Shown here: piece by piece, positions 1 through 5,116 of the stretch
Position numbering within the stretch: the stretch's first letter is position 1
Layout of the letters: every line of letters begins with the position of its first letter
Origin: Thermoleophilia bacterium
Lineage (GTDB): Bacteria > Actinomycetota > Thermoleophilia > Gaiellales > SKUG01
Direction: 5' to 3'
Assembly: GCA_025964455.1 (NCBI GenBank)
Contig: JAOPYU010000047.1
Coordinates: 1 to 5,723 of the forward strand
Length of the DNA stretch: 5,723 nucleotides
Translations under genes and position numbers: made by a program
The notes under the pieces: model-generated
What the model was told of the DNA's origin: nothing
Seen by the model: the letters and a program-made list of their open reading frames with translations, nothing else
The model's database searches: none

Positions 1-32
1 GCACGATGCCAGCGGGTCCACGTGCCACTCAT
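1..32 (-). CDS. Possible start of a leftward gene, truncated by the window edge
   Basis: An ATG on the minus strand at 32-30 opens a frame with no stop to the window edge, reading MSGTWTRWHR. It lies 16 bp beyond the stop codon of the leftward histidine-phosphatase gene and points the same way, so it could be the next gene of that transcript. There is no Shine-Dalgarno sequence just ahead of it (the preceding bases are C-rich), and ten codons are too few to recognise a family. The start could equally be further left, with these bases as spacer. This is a placeholder only. Confidence 0.22.
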   Translation of the reverse strand, partial: MSGTWTRWHR

Positions 33-48
33 CGAGCGTGCGTGGCGG

Positions 49-678
49 TCAGGAGACGCCGGCGTGCGGCGAGGCCTCGTCGAGCACCTGGGTGGCGAGG
101 CGGATCACGCCGTCCTCGATCTCGAACGAGATGGATCCGCCGGTGGGGATCCGGAACTGCCAGTTCTCGGTGACCGGGCCCGCGATGCGCAGCACGGCGA
201 GGCGCAGCATCACGCCGTGGGAGACCGCGGCGACCGTCGCGCCCGCGTGCCGCTCACCCAGCATCCGCAGGGCGCGGACGATGCGATCGCCCGCTGCGAC
301 GAGTGATTCGCCGCCCGGGCAGTGGGCGTGCTCGGGATCGGTGACGTAGCGCTCCCAGGCCTCGGGATCGACCTCGCGGGCCTCATCCTTGGTGAGCCCT
401 TCCCAGCGACCGTAGTCGAGGTTGAGCAGGTCGTCGATCGGATCCACGTCGCTCAGGCCAGACGCCGCCGCGATCGCCGTGCCGACCTCGAGCGCGCGCG
501 TGAGCGGGCTGGAGTACACGGCCTCGACCCGCGCGTCGGCGAGGGCGAGCCCGGCCGCGATCGCCTCGCGCCGCCCGGTCCGGTTGAGGGGCACGTCGCG
601 CTGGCCGCGGAAGCGGATGTCGCGGTTGAGCACCGTCTGCCCGTGCCGGACGAGGTGGATGACGCCGATCTCGGCCAT
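49..678 (-). CDS. Histidine phosphatase family protein (phosphoglycerate mutase superfamily)
   Basis: A soluble 209-residue protein, a normal length for small branch-1 histidine phosphatases, with no signal peptide or membrane segment. The family removes phosphate from sugars, nucleotides or other small molecules through a phosphohistidine intermediate. The signature RHG is at residues 11-13 (His12 the expected nucleophile), followed by the usual TxxN (15-18), LNxTGRREA (31-39), SSPLTRA (57-63, Arg61), GRWEGL (90-95), PGGES (121-125) and SHG (153-155, His154). All four phosphate-pocket residues (Arg11, His12, Arg61, His154) are present. The stretch LLNLDYGRWEG has Asn86 where the family normally has the proton-donor Glu, or Asp in some subgroups, so activity may be altered unless Asp88 substitutes. 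The ATG at 678 has a good AAGGA site 8 bases upstream. The substrate cannot be read from sequence. It is divergent from the antiporter gene; a functional link is not evident. Confidence 0.9.
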   Translation of the reverse strand: MAEIGVIHLVRHGQTVLNRDIRFRGQRDVPLNRTGRREAIAAGLALADARVEAVYSSPLTRALEVGTAIAAASGLSDVDPIDDLLNLDYGRWEGLTKDEAREVDPEAWERYVTDPEHAHCPGGESLVAAGDRIVRALRMLGERHAGATVAAVSHGVMLRLAVLRIAGPVTENWQFRIPTGGSISFEIEDGVIRLATQVLDEASPHAGVS

Positions 679-682
679 CGGG

Positions 683-713
683 TATTTCCTTTCCTACTTC
701 TCTATAGGAAATA
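683..713. repeat. Nested, mutually exclusive inverted repeats in an A+T-rich island
   Basis: Two perfect inverted repeats share one arm. The outer is TATTTCCT (683-690) with AGGAAATA (706-713), 15 bases apart. The inner is TTTCCTA (690-696) with TAGGAAA (705-711), 8 bases apart. They arise because TTTCCT occurs twice in tandem (685-690 and 690-695). The island from about 683 to 720 is A+T-rich, in contrast with everything around it, and sits between two divergent genes. As DNA, the inner 22-bp dyad has the size and symmetry of an operator for a dimeric repressor. As leader RNA of the phosphatase gene, the same bases could form either of two hairpins, one covering the AAGGA site. The repeats are seen directly; the regulatory role is inference. 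No regulator gene is nearby. Confidence 0.65.
687..691 (-). promoter_or_regulatory. Ribosome binding site of the histidine-phosphatase gene
   Basis: On the minus strand AAGGA lies 8 bases before the ATG at 678-676, an ideal spacing, and fixes that start. It falls inside one arm (683-690) of an inverted repeat, so any hairpin formed in the leader RNA would cover it. Confidence 0.65.
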
Positions 714-773
714 AGGTAATGTCTCGCCGCGCCGCCTCGCGGGGTCGCGCACGAGACAGTCTACGAGCACCAC

Positions 774-777
774 GGAG
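774..777 (+). promoter_or_regulatory. Ribosome binding site of the antiporter gene
   Basis: GGAG ends 6 bases before the ATG at 784. The in-frame TTG at 781 would leave only 3 bases, so the site favours ATG 784. Confidence 0.6.
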
Positions 778-783
778 TCCTTG

Positions 784-2160
784 ATGAGCCTCGCAAGCAT
801 CGACCTGTTCCACGTGTTGGCAGCGCTCGCCGTCCTGCTCACGGTGGCCCACGCCGGTGGCCTGCTCGCCCAGCGCATCGGGATACCGCCGATGGTCGGT
901 GAACTGGTGGGCGGACTGCTCCTCGGCGCGACCGTGCTCGATCGCATCTGGCCCGACGCGAAGCAGTGGCTCTTCCCGAGCGTCCCCGCCGACGGGCCGA
1001 TCCCCGCAGTCATCCCGGTGCTGGCCTTCTGCAGCCAGCTGGGCCTGCTCCTGCTCATGTTCATCGGCGGGATGGGGATGCGCCGCCTCGTCCGGCGTAG
1101 TGACCTGCGCCCCGTCGCGTGGATCAGCACGCTCGGCGTGGCCGTGCCGGTCGTGTTCGGCCTGGTGGTCCTGCAGTTCGCGGACTTCGCGGAGTACCAG
1201 GGCCCGGCCAAGGCGCTGACGTCCCTGCACATCGTGCTGCTCGCGGCGCTCGCCGTCACCTCGATCCCCGTGATCACCCGAATCTTCATCGACCTGGGGC
1301 TCATGGAGACCCGGCTCGCGCGCATCGTGCTGAGCGTGGCCGTGCTCGAGGACGTGCTGCTCTACGTCGGCATCTCGGTCGCGGTCGGCCTCGCCAGCGG
1401 GAAGGCCTCCGAGGATGCGTCGATCCCCGCCTTCATCGGGCTCGACCCGAGCGGACCCGCCTACATCGCCTGGCACGTGTGCGCGAGCTTCGCGCTGCTC
1501 ATCGGCGTGACGCTCGGCGTGCGACACGTGGCCATCCAGCGCAAGCTCAAGCCCGGCCCGTCGAGCGCGAGCCGCAACCCGATCGCACGCCGCAGCCCGC
1601 TCGGCTGGACGGTCGCCCTGCTCTTCTGCGTGACGCTGGTCGCGATGCTGCTCGGCCTCGCCCCCATCTTCGGCGCGCTCGTCGCCGGCATCGCGGCGTC
1701 GTACGAGCTGCGCGAGGAGTTCGTCGCGGCGCGCCGGGCGATCGAGAACTTCGCCATGGCCACCTTCGTGCCGGTCTACTTCGCGCTCGTGGGCGTCGGC
1801 CTCGACCTGATCGACGGGTTCGACTGGAAGTTCACGGTCGGCCTTCTGCTCGTCGGCACGCTCGTGAAGTACTCCTCCTCGCTCCTGGGCGCGCGCCTCG
1901 CGGGCGAGACCCCGGCGATGGCGCGCGCCCTGGCGGTCAGCGTCAACGCGCGGGGCGGTCCGGGCATCGTGCTCGCGACCACCGCGCTCGCGGCCGGGAT
2001 CGTCGACCAGCGCACGTACTCGGCGCTCATCATCCTCGCCATCGCCACGAGCGTGATCGCCGGGGTCTGGCTCGCGACGATGCTGCGCCGCGACGAGGAG
2101 ACTGCCGCGATGCTGCGCAGCTCCAATGCCACGCCGCCGCGCACGAAGGTCGTCGCCTAG
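784..2160 (+). CDS. Cation:proton antiporter, CPA2 (Na+/H+ exchanger) family
   Basis: An integral membrane protein of 458 residues, typical of CPA2 transporters made of the membrane domain alone. I expect about 12-13 membrane segments spread through residues 7-435; no C-terminal TrkA-N or Usp domain follows, only a short polar tail. Family marks are RIGIPPMVGELVGGLLLG (31-48) after the first helix, a hydrophobic FIGGMGM (93-99), the discontinuous-helix region around VTSIPVITR (158-166), SVAVLED (184-190), ALVGVGLDL (334-342), LVKYSSSLLGARLAG (360-374) and NARGGPGIVLATTAL (388-402). The family exchanges Na+ or K+ for H+ across the cytoplasmic membrane, serving pH and salt homeostasis. Residues Glu189-Asp190 stand where electrogenic members usually carry Asp-Asp, so ion and stoichiometry are uncertain. 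The ATG is chosen over TTG 781 because of ribosome-site spacing. The gene converges on the sugar transferase gene with a 9-bp gap and no convincing terminator. Confidence 0.9.
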   Translation: MSLASIDLFHVLAALAVLLTVAHAGGLLAQRIGIPPMVGELVGGLLLGATVLDRIWPDAKQWLFPSVPADGPIPAVIPVLAFCSQLGLLLLMFIGGMGMRRLVRRSDLRPVAWISTLGVAVPVVFGLVVLQFADFAEYQGPAKALTSLHIVLLAALAVTSIPVITRIFIDLGLMETRLARIVLSVAVLEDVLLYVGISVAVGLASGKASEDASIPAFIGLDPSGPAYIAWHVCASFALLIGVTLGVRHVAIQRKLKPGPSSASRNPIARRSPLGWTVALLFCVTLVAMLLGLAPIFGALVAGIAASYELREEFVAARRAIENFAMATFVPVYFALVGVGLDLIDGFDWKFTVGLLLVGTLVKYSSSLLGARLAGETPAMARALAVSVNARGGPGIVLATTALAAGIVDQRTYSALIILAIATSVIAGVWLATMLRRDEETAAMLRSSNATPPRTKVVA

Positions 2161-2169
2161 CGGCGCTGG

Positions 2170-2835
2170 TCAGTCGGCGATGGGCGCGTCGCCCTCGCCG
2201 GTCTCGGCTGCACGCTGGATGTTGTGCACGTCGAGCACGGGGTCGGGTTCGTCCCGGCCGAACTGGCCGAACGTCTGCAGCACCAGCTTGGCGTCGAGCA
2301 GCAGCGACCAGTGGTCGATGTAGTGGATGTCCTGACGGATCCGCTCGGGCCACTCGATCTCGTCGCGGCCGTGGACTTGCGAGTACCCCGTGATGCCGGG
2401 CAGCACCTCGAGACGGCGGCGATCGTGCTCGCTGTAGTGCACGACCTGCTCGGGGATGTCAGGGCGCGGCCCGACCAGGCTCATCTGCCCGACGAGGACG
2501 TTGAACAGCTGCGGCAGCTCGTCGAGGCTGGAGCGGCGCAGGAAGCGACCGCTCGGCGTGATGCGCGGGTCGTCCTTGACGACGCCGTGCGGATCGTCGG
2601 TGACACCGAGCTCCTGGCCGACGCGCACCGCGTCATTGACCATCGAGCGGAACTTGAGCATCGGGAACTCGCGCCCGCCCTTGCCGGTGCGACGCTGGAT
2701 GAACAGCACCGGGCGACCGGAATCCACGAGCACCCACACCGCGAGGGCGAGCAGCACGGGCGAGAGCAGCACGAGCGCGACTGCGGCGGCGACGCGGTCG
2801 ACGACCCACTTGATGGCTCGGGCGAGCGGGCGCAT
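2170..2835 (-). CDS. Sugar transferase: monotopic polyprenyl-phosphate phosphoglycosyl transferase (bacterial sugar transferase family)
   Basis: A 221-residue enzyme of the small monotopic (PglC-like) class, without the long multi-membrane N-terminus of WbaP/CpsE types. Such enzymes move a sugar phosphate from a nucleotide sugar to undecaprenyl phosphate at the inner membrane face, the first committed step in making a lipid-linked glycan. The hydrophobic segment at residues 15-37 contains Ser25-Pro26, matching the re-entrant helix break known in PglC. Then come FIQRRTGKGG (45-54), FPMLKFRSM (57-65), the catalytic Asp105-Glu106 in SLDELPQLFNV, GQMSLVGPRPD (116-126) and PGITGYSQVHGR (146-157). 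All core motifs are intact, so I expect an active enzyme; the sugar is not predictable. The ATG overlaps the stop of the upstream transferase gene as TGATG. The in-frame GTG at 2838 is one codon earlier, would give a GTGA overlap, and has better spacing (8 rather than 11 bases) to GGAGG, so the true start may be there (222 residues). The conserved core ends near residue 193; the last 28 residues are acidic and variable. Confidence 0.93.
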   Translation of the reverse strand: MRPLARAIKWVVDRVAAAVALVLLSPVLLALAVWVLVDSGRPVLFIQRRTGKGGREFPMLKFRSMVNDAVRVGQELGVTDDPHGVVKDDPRITPSGRFLRRSSLDELPQLFNVLVGQMSLVGPRPDIPEQVVHYSEHDRRRLEVLPGITGYSQVHGRDEIEWPERIRQDIHYIDHWSLLLDAKLVLQTFGQFGRDEPDPVLDVHNIQRAAETGEGDAPIAD

Positions 2836-3905
2836 CACGCGGGCGCCCTCCACGGCGGGAAGTAGCCGTCGAGGGAGTCGGTGCCGGCGAGCGCCCGGAA
2901 GCGGTCGGCGTCGTGGACGATCTTGGCGATGTGGAACGGCTGGGGCTCCGACAGCGGGTCGTAGCGGTGCTTGAACTGGAACAGGGCGCTGTCGGTGCCG
3001 GCGCCGACGCCACCGCCCAGGTGGAAGCGCGTCATCCCGCGCGACTGCGCCCACTCCGCAGCGGCTAGGAAGCAGCGGTTCGACGCGCCGATGTTGCGCG
3101 CGGCATCCGCGGATGCGCCGAGGTGGTAGTGCAGCCAGGGGCCGCGCGCGAAGCACAGCAGCGCGGCGACGACCTCGCCCGCGAGCAGGCCCTCGACGAG
3201 CACGAGCTCCTCGGCGCAGTCCTCGACCAGGGCGGTCCAGTACGCGTCGCCGAAGAAGTAGAAGTCGGTGGCGTCCTGGCGGCGCATCGTCTCGTCGTAC
3301 AGCTTCCTGAAGCCGGCGAGGTCGCTCGGCCCGGCAGTGACGCGCAGCTCCAGCTCCGCGCGGTCGGCCTTGCGCACTGCGCGCCGGTGGTGCGTGTGCA
3401 TGAGCGGGAGCAGCTCGCCGCGATCGGCGGAGACGTCCCACGCGACCGTCGCACCGAGCTCGATGTCGATGGCGCTCGAGGGGAGCAGCGACTGGTTCGC
3501 GAGCAGCGGATGCAGGCGCAGGAAGGTGCAGGCGACGTCGTTGGCGCGTGCCCACGTGTCGAGGACGTCGGCGAACCGAGCCGCGTCGATCGGGCCGGTC
3601 GCGACCGGGCCACCGTAGCCGTACGCGCTCGTCGCGTCCCACCCGGAGCCGTCCGGAAGCGGGCGCAGCAACAGCGGCAGGGCGAGCTCGCCGCCGAGCG
3701 ACGCGTCGGCAAGGTGCAGCAGCACCGGGTGCGCCGGCGCGGCTTCGAGGTGGACGGAGGCGTGGTGGTAGCCGAGCCGCAGGTAGGTGTCGTCGCCGCC
3801 GAGGCGGGCCACGAGCGCATCCCACTCGGCCGCCGGCACGAGTCGCACGTCAGTGGTCGAGGTGAGCGCCTCGACGCCGGGGATGGTCTGGTCTGCGGCG
3901 GTCAT
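2835..3905 (-). CDS. FemAB/GNAT-like acyl- or aminoacyltransferase (Acetyltransf_6-type)
   Basis: A 356-residue soluble protein that resembles the GNAT/FemAB proteins found in exopolysaccharide and cell-wall loci. Two halves are visible: an N-terminal region with YGYGGP (95-100) and FLRLHPL (128-134), and a C-terminal GNAT/FemX-like fold at about 165-315. The second half contains HHRRAVRKA (172-180), FYFFGDAYW (215-223), HYHLGAS (259-265), HLGGGVGAGTDS (295-306) and FKHRY (311-315). The HLGGG...D...FKxR pattern is the most family-typical part. The family transfers an acyl group from acyl-CoA, or an amino acid from aminoacyl-tRNA in true Fem proteins; which applies here is unknown. Being co-transcribed with the glycan-priming enzyme points to modification of a surface sugar or lipid-linked intermediate. 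The ATG at 3905 is chosen because a TAGACT -10 hexamer lies 7 bases upstream and no Shine-Dalgarno sequence exists, suggesting leaderless translation. An in-frame TTG at 3950 would add 15 residues but would swallow this promoter. Confidence 0.82.
   Translation of the reverse strand: MTAADQTIPGVEALTSTTDVRLVPAAEWDALVARLGGDDTYLRLGYHHASVHLEAAPAHPVLLHLADASLGGELALPLLLRPLPDGSGWDATSAYGYGGPVATGPIDAARFADVLDTWARANDVACTFLRLHPLLANQSLLPSSAIDIELGATVAWDVSADRGELLPLMHTHHRRAVRKADRAELELRVTAGPSDLAGFRKLYDETMRRQDATDFYFFGDAYWTALVEDCAEELVLVEGLLAGEVVAALLCFARGPWLHYHLGASADAARNIGASNRCFLAAAEWAQSRGMTRFHLGGGVGAGTDSALFQFKHRYDPLSEPQPFHIAKIVHDADRFRALAGTDSLDGYFPPWRAPA
2847..2851 (-). promoter_or_regulatory. Ribosome binding site of the sugar transferase gene
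   Basis: Minus-strand GGAGG lies inside the last codons of the upstream GNAT-like gene. It is 8 bases from the GTG at 2838 and 11 bases from the ATG at 2835. An internal strong site plus overlapping stop and start codons indicates translational coupling. The spacing argues for the GTG, although ATG is the stronger start codon. Confidence 0.6.
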
Positions 3906-3912
3906 CGAGGGG

Positions 3913-3918
3913 AGTCTA
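3913..3918 (-). promoter_or_regulatory. Probable -10 element of a leaderless promoter for the GNAT-like and sugar transferase pair
   Basis: Minus-strand TAGACT matches the actinobacterial TANNNT -10 pattern. Exactly 7 bases separate it from the A of the ATG at 3905, so transcription would begin at or next to the start codon. The bases between are CCCCTCG, with no ribosome binding site. No good -35 hexamer is visible, which is common in this group. Confidence 0.5.
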
Positions 3919-3988
3919 CCGCCGATCGGCCGCTGGCCGACGCGGGCCAAGGATCCCGCGTGCGCCGCGACCGCGCGCGAGAAGGTGC

Positions 3989-3994
3989 GATGAT
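3989..3994 (+). promoter_or_regulatory. Possible -10 element of a leaderless promoter for the family 2 glycosyltransferase
   Basis: GATGAT, preceded by TGC as in an extended -10, ends 6 bases before the ATG at 4001. The nearest purine-rich run (GAGAAGG, 3979-3985) is 15 bases from the start, too far for a normal ribosome site. The hexamer matches the consensus weakly, so this rests mainly on position and on the missing Shine-Dalgarno sequence. Confidence 0.28.
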
Positions 3995-4000
3995 GCCTGC

Positions 4001-5110
4001 ATGTTCGAAGGTAGTTCCATCGCTGTCGTCGTCCCCTGCTTCAAGGAGGAGACGCAGATCCGCGGCGTCATCGAGACGATGCCGGCATTCGTCGACCGCA
4101 TCATCATCGTCGACGACCGCTCCCCCGACGCGACTGCGGACGTGGTGCGCGAGTGCATGGCGACCGACCACCGCGTCGAGCTGCTCATCCACGAGGAGAA
4201 CCGCGGCGTCGGCGCGGGTATCGCGACCGGCTACAAGCGGGCGCTCGAGCTCGACATGGACGTCGCGGTCGTGATGGCGGGTGACGGCCAGATGCCGCCG
4301 AACGAGCTGGCCGACATCGTGCGCCCCGTCTCGAGCGGCCAGGCCGACTACTCCAAGGCGAACCGACTCATCGTCGAGAACGCCTGGGGCACCATCCCAC
4401 GCAAGCGGTTCCTCGGCAACGCGATGCTGAGCCTGCTCACCAAGATCGCTTCCGGCTACTACCAGGTCGCCGACAGCCAGACGGGCTACACGGCGATCAC
4501 GGCGTCGATGCTGCGGCGCCTCGACCTCGACGCCATGTATCCGCGCTACGGCTACCCCAACGACATGCTCGTGCGCCTCAACGTGCTGCGCGCGCGTGTG
4601 GTCGACGTCGCGAGCGTGCCGGTCTACGACGTCGGCGAGGTCTCGGGACTCAAGATCCGACGCGTGCTGTTCACGATGAGCTGGCTGCTGCTCAAGCGGT
4701 TCGTGTGGCGACTGTGGAAGCTCTACGTCGTGCGCGACTTCCACCCGCTCGTGATGTTCTACGTGCTCGGCATCTTCATGCTGCTCGGCGGCGTGGCGGC
4801 GTCGGTGACGCTGGCGATCCTGTCGATCGGTGCCGGCACGGTCAGCGGGTCGAGCGCGGTCGCCGCGTCCATCCTGCTGCAGAGCGGCTTGCTGCTGACG
4901 CTGTTCGGCATGCTCTTCGACTTCGAGCACAACCGGCCGCTCGTGAGTGAGTCGCGACCGGTGAGCCTCGACGCGGATCGCATCGCGCACGAGCCGATCC
5001 GGGCCACCATCGAGACGGCGACGCCGGGCTCGGTGCCCGACGAGTGGGCGCAGGATGCCGGGCGCGACGCGAGCGAGCAGCCCGACGCCATCAAGCCGAC
5101 CCACGGCTGA
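4001..5110 (+). CDS. Family 2 glycosyltransferase (DPM1/polyprenol-phosphate sugar transferase-like) with C-terminal membrane anchor
   Basis: A 369-residue protein with a GT-A fold at about 5-215, two membrane helices at about 250-277 and 284-306, and a polar acidic tail from about 315. Family 2 motifs are AVVVPCFKEE (8-17), IIIVDDRSPDAT (34-45, nucleotide-binding Asp38-Asp39), ENRGVGAGIATGYKRAL (66-82) and the metal-site AGDGQMPP (93-100), close to the DADGQ of dolichol-phosphate-mannose-synthase-type enzymes. SKANR (118-122) and DSQTGYTAI (158-166) follow. The active site should lie on the cytoplasmic face, moving a sugar from a nucleotide donor either to a polyprenyl phosphate or to a growing lipid-linked chain; sequence alone does not decide. 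The two-helix tail fits polyprenol-phosphate synthases. No Shine-Dalgarno sequence precedes the ATG, so translation is probably leaderless. The gene diverges from the GNAT-like/sugar transferase pair and is followed 6 bp later by a membrane-protein gene, so an operon is likely. Confidence 0.9.
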   Translation: MFEGSSIAVVVPCFKEETQIRGVIETMPAFVDRIIIVDDRSPDATADVVRECMATDHRVELLIHEENRGVGAGIATGYKRALELDMDVAVVMAGDGQMPPNELADIVRPVSSGQADYSKANRLIVENAWGTIPRKRFLGNAMLSLLTKIASGYYQVADSQTGYTAITASMLRRLDLDAMYPRYGYPNDMLVRLNVLRARVVDVASVPVYDVGEVSGLKIRRVLFTMSWLLLKRFVWRLWKLYVVRDFHPLVMFYVLGIFMLLGGVAASVTLAILSIGAGTVSGSSAVAASILLQSGLLLTLFGMLFDFEHNRPLVSESRPVSLDADRIAHEPIRATIETATPGSVPDEWAQDAGRDASEQPDAIKPTHG

Positions 5111-5116
5111 CCTCGA

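Noticed and set aside
712..722. TAAGGT and TAATGT as plus-strand -10 candidates for the antiporter
   Set aside because: In an A+T-rich island such hexamers are expected by chance, and no convincing -35 lies 16-18 bases upstream.
758..763. A second minus-strand TAGACT, identical to the leaderless -10, upstream of the phosphatase gene
   Set aside because: It lies about 80 bases from that start and has no recognisable -35. It could drive the phosphatase gene, but a hexamer alone is too weak to annotate.
694..1527. A 277-codon open frame on the minus strand within the antiporter gene
   Set aside because: The product is low-complexity and charge-rich, and it lies wholly opposite a well-conserved membrane transporter.
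2176..2193. GGCGA/TCGCC inverted repeat near the end of the sugar transferase gene as a terminator
   Set aside because: It is a 5-bp stem inside coding sequence with no T-run, and short G+C-rich dyads are frequent here.
1119..2393. A 424-codon plus-strand frame overlapping the antiporter
   Set aside because: The translation is an Arg/Ala/Gly-rich frame shadow crossing the end of the real gene into the opposite-strand sugar transferase.
2836..3825. An N-terminal extension of the sugar transferase frame giving a 551-residue protein
   Set aside because: The extra part is Arg/Pro/Ala-rich shadow of the GNAT-like gene in another frame. The transferase begins at the usual place just before its re-entrant helix, with a ribosome site and a stop/start overlap.
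3993..4002. Small palindrome ATGC-CT-GCAT over the glycosyltransferase start
   Set aside because: Four-base arms are common by chance and no second copy or longer symmetry is present.
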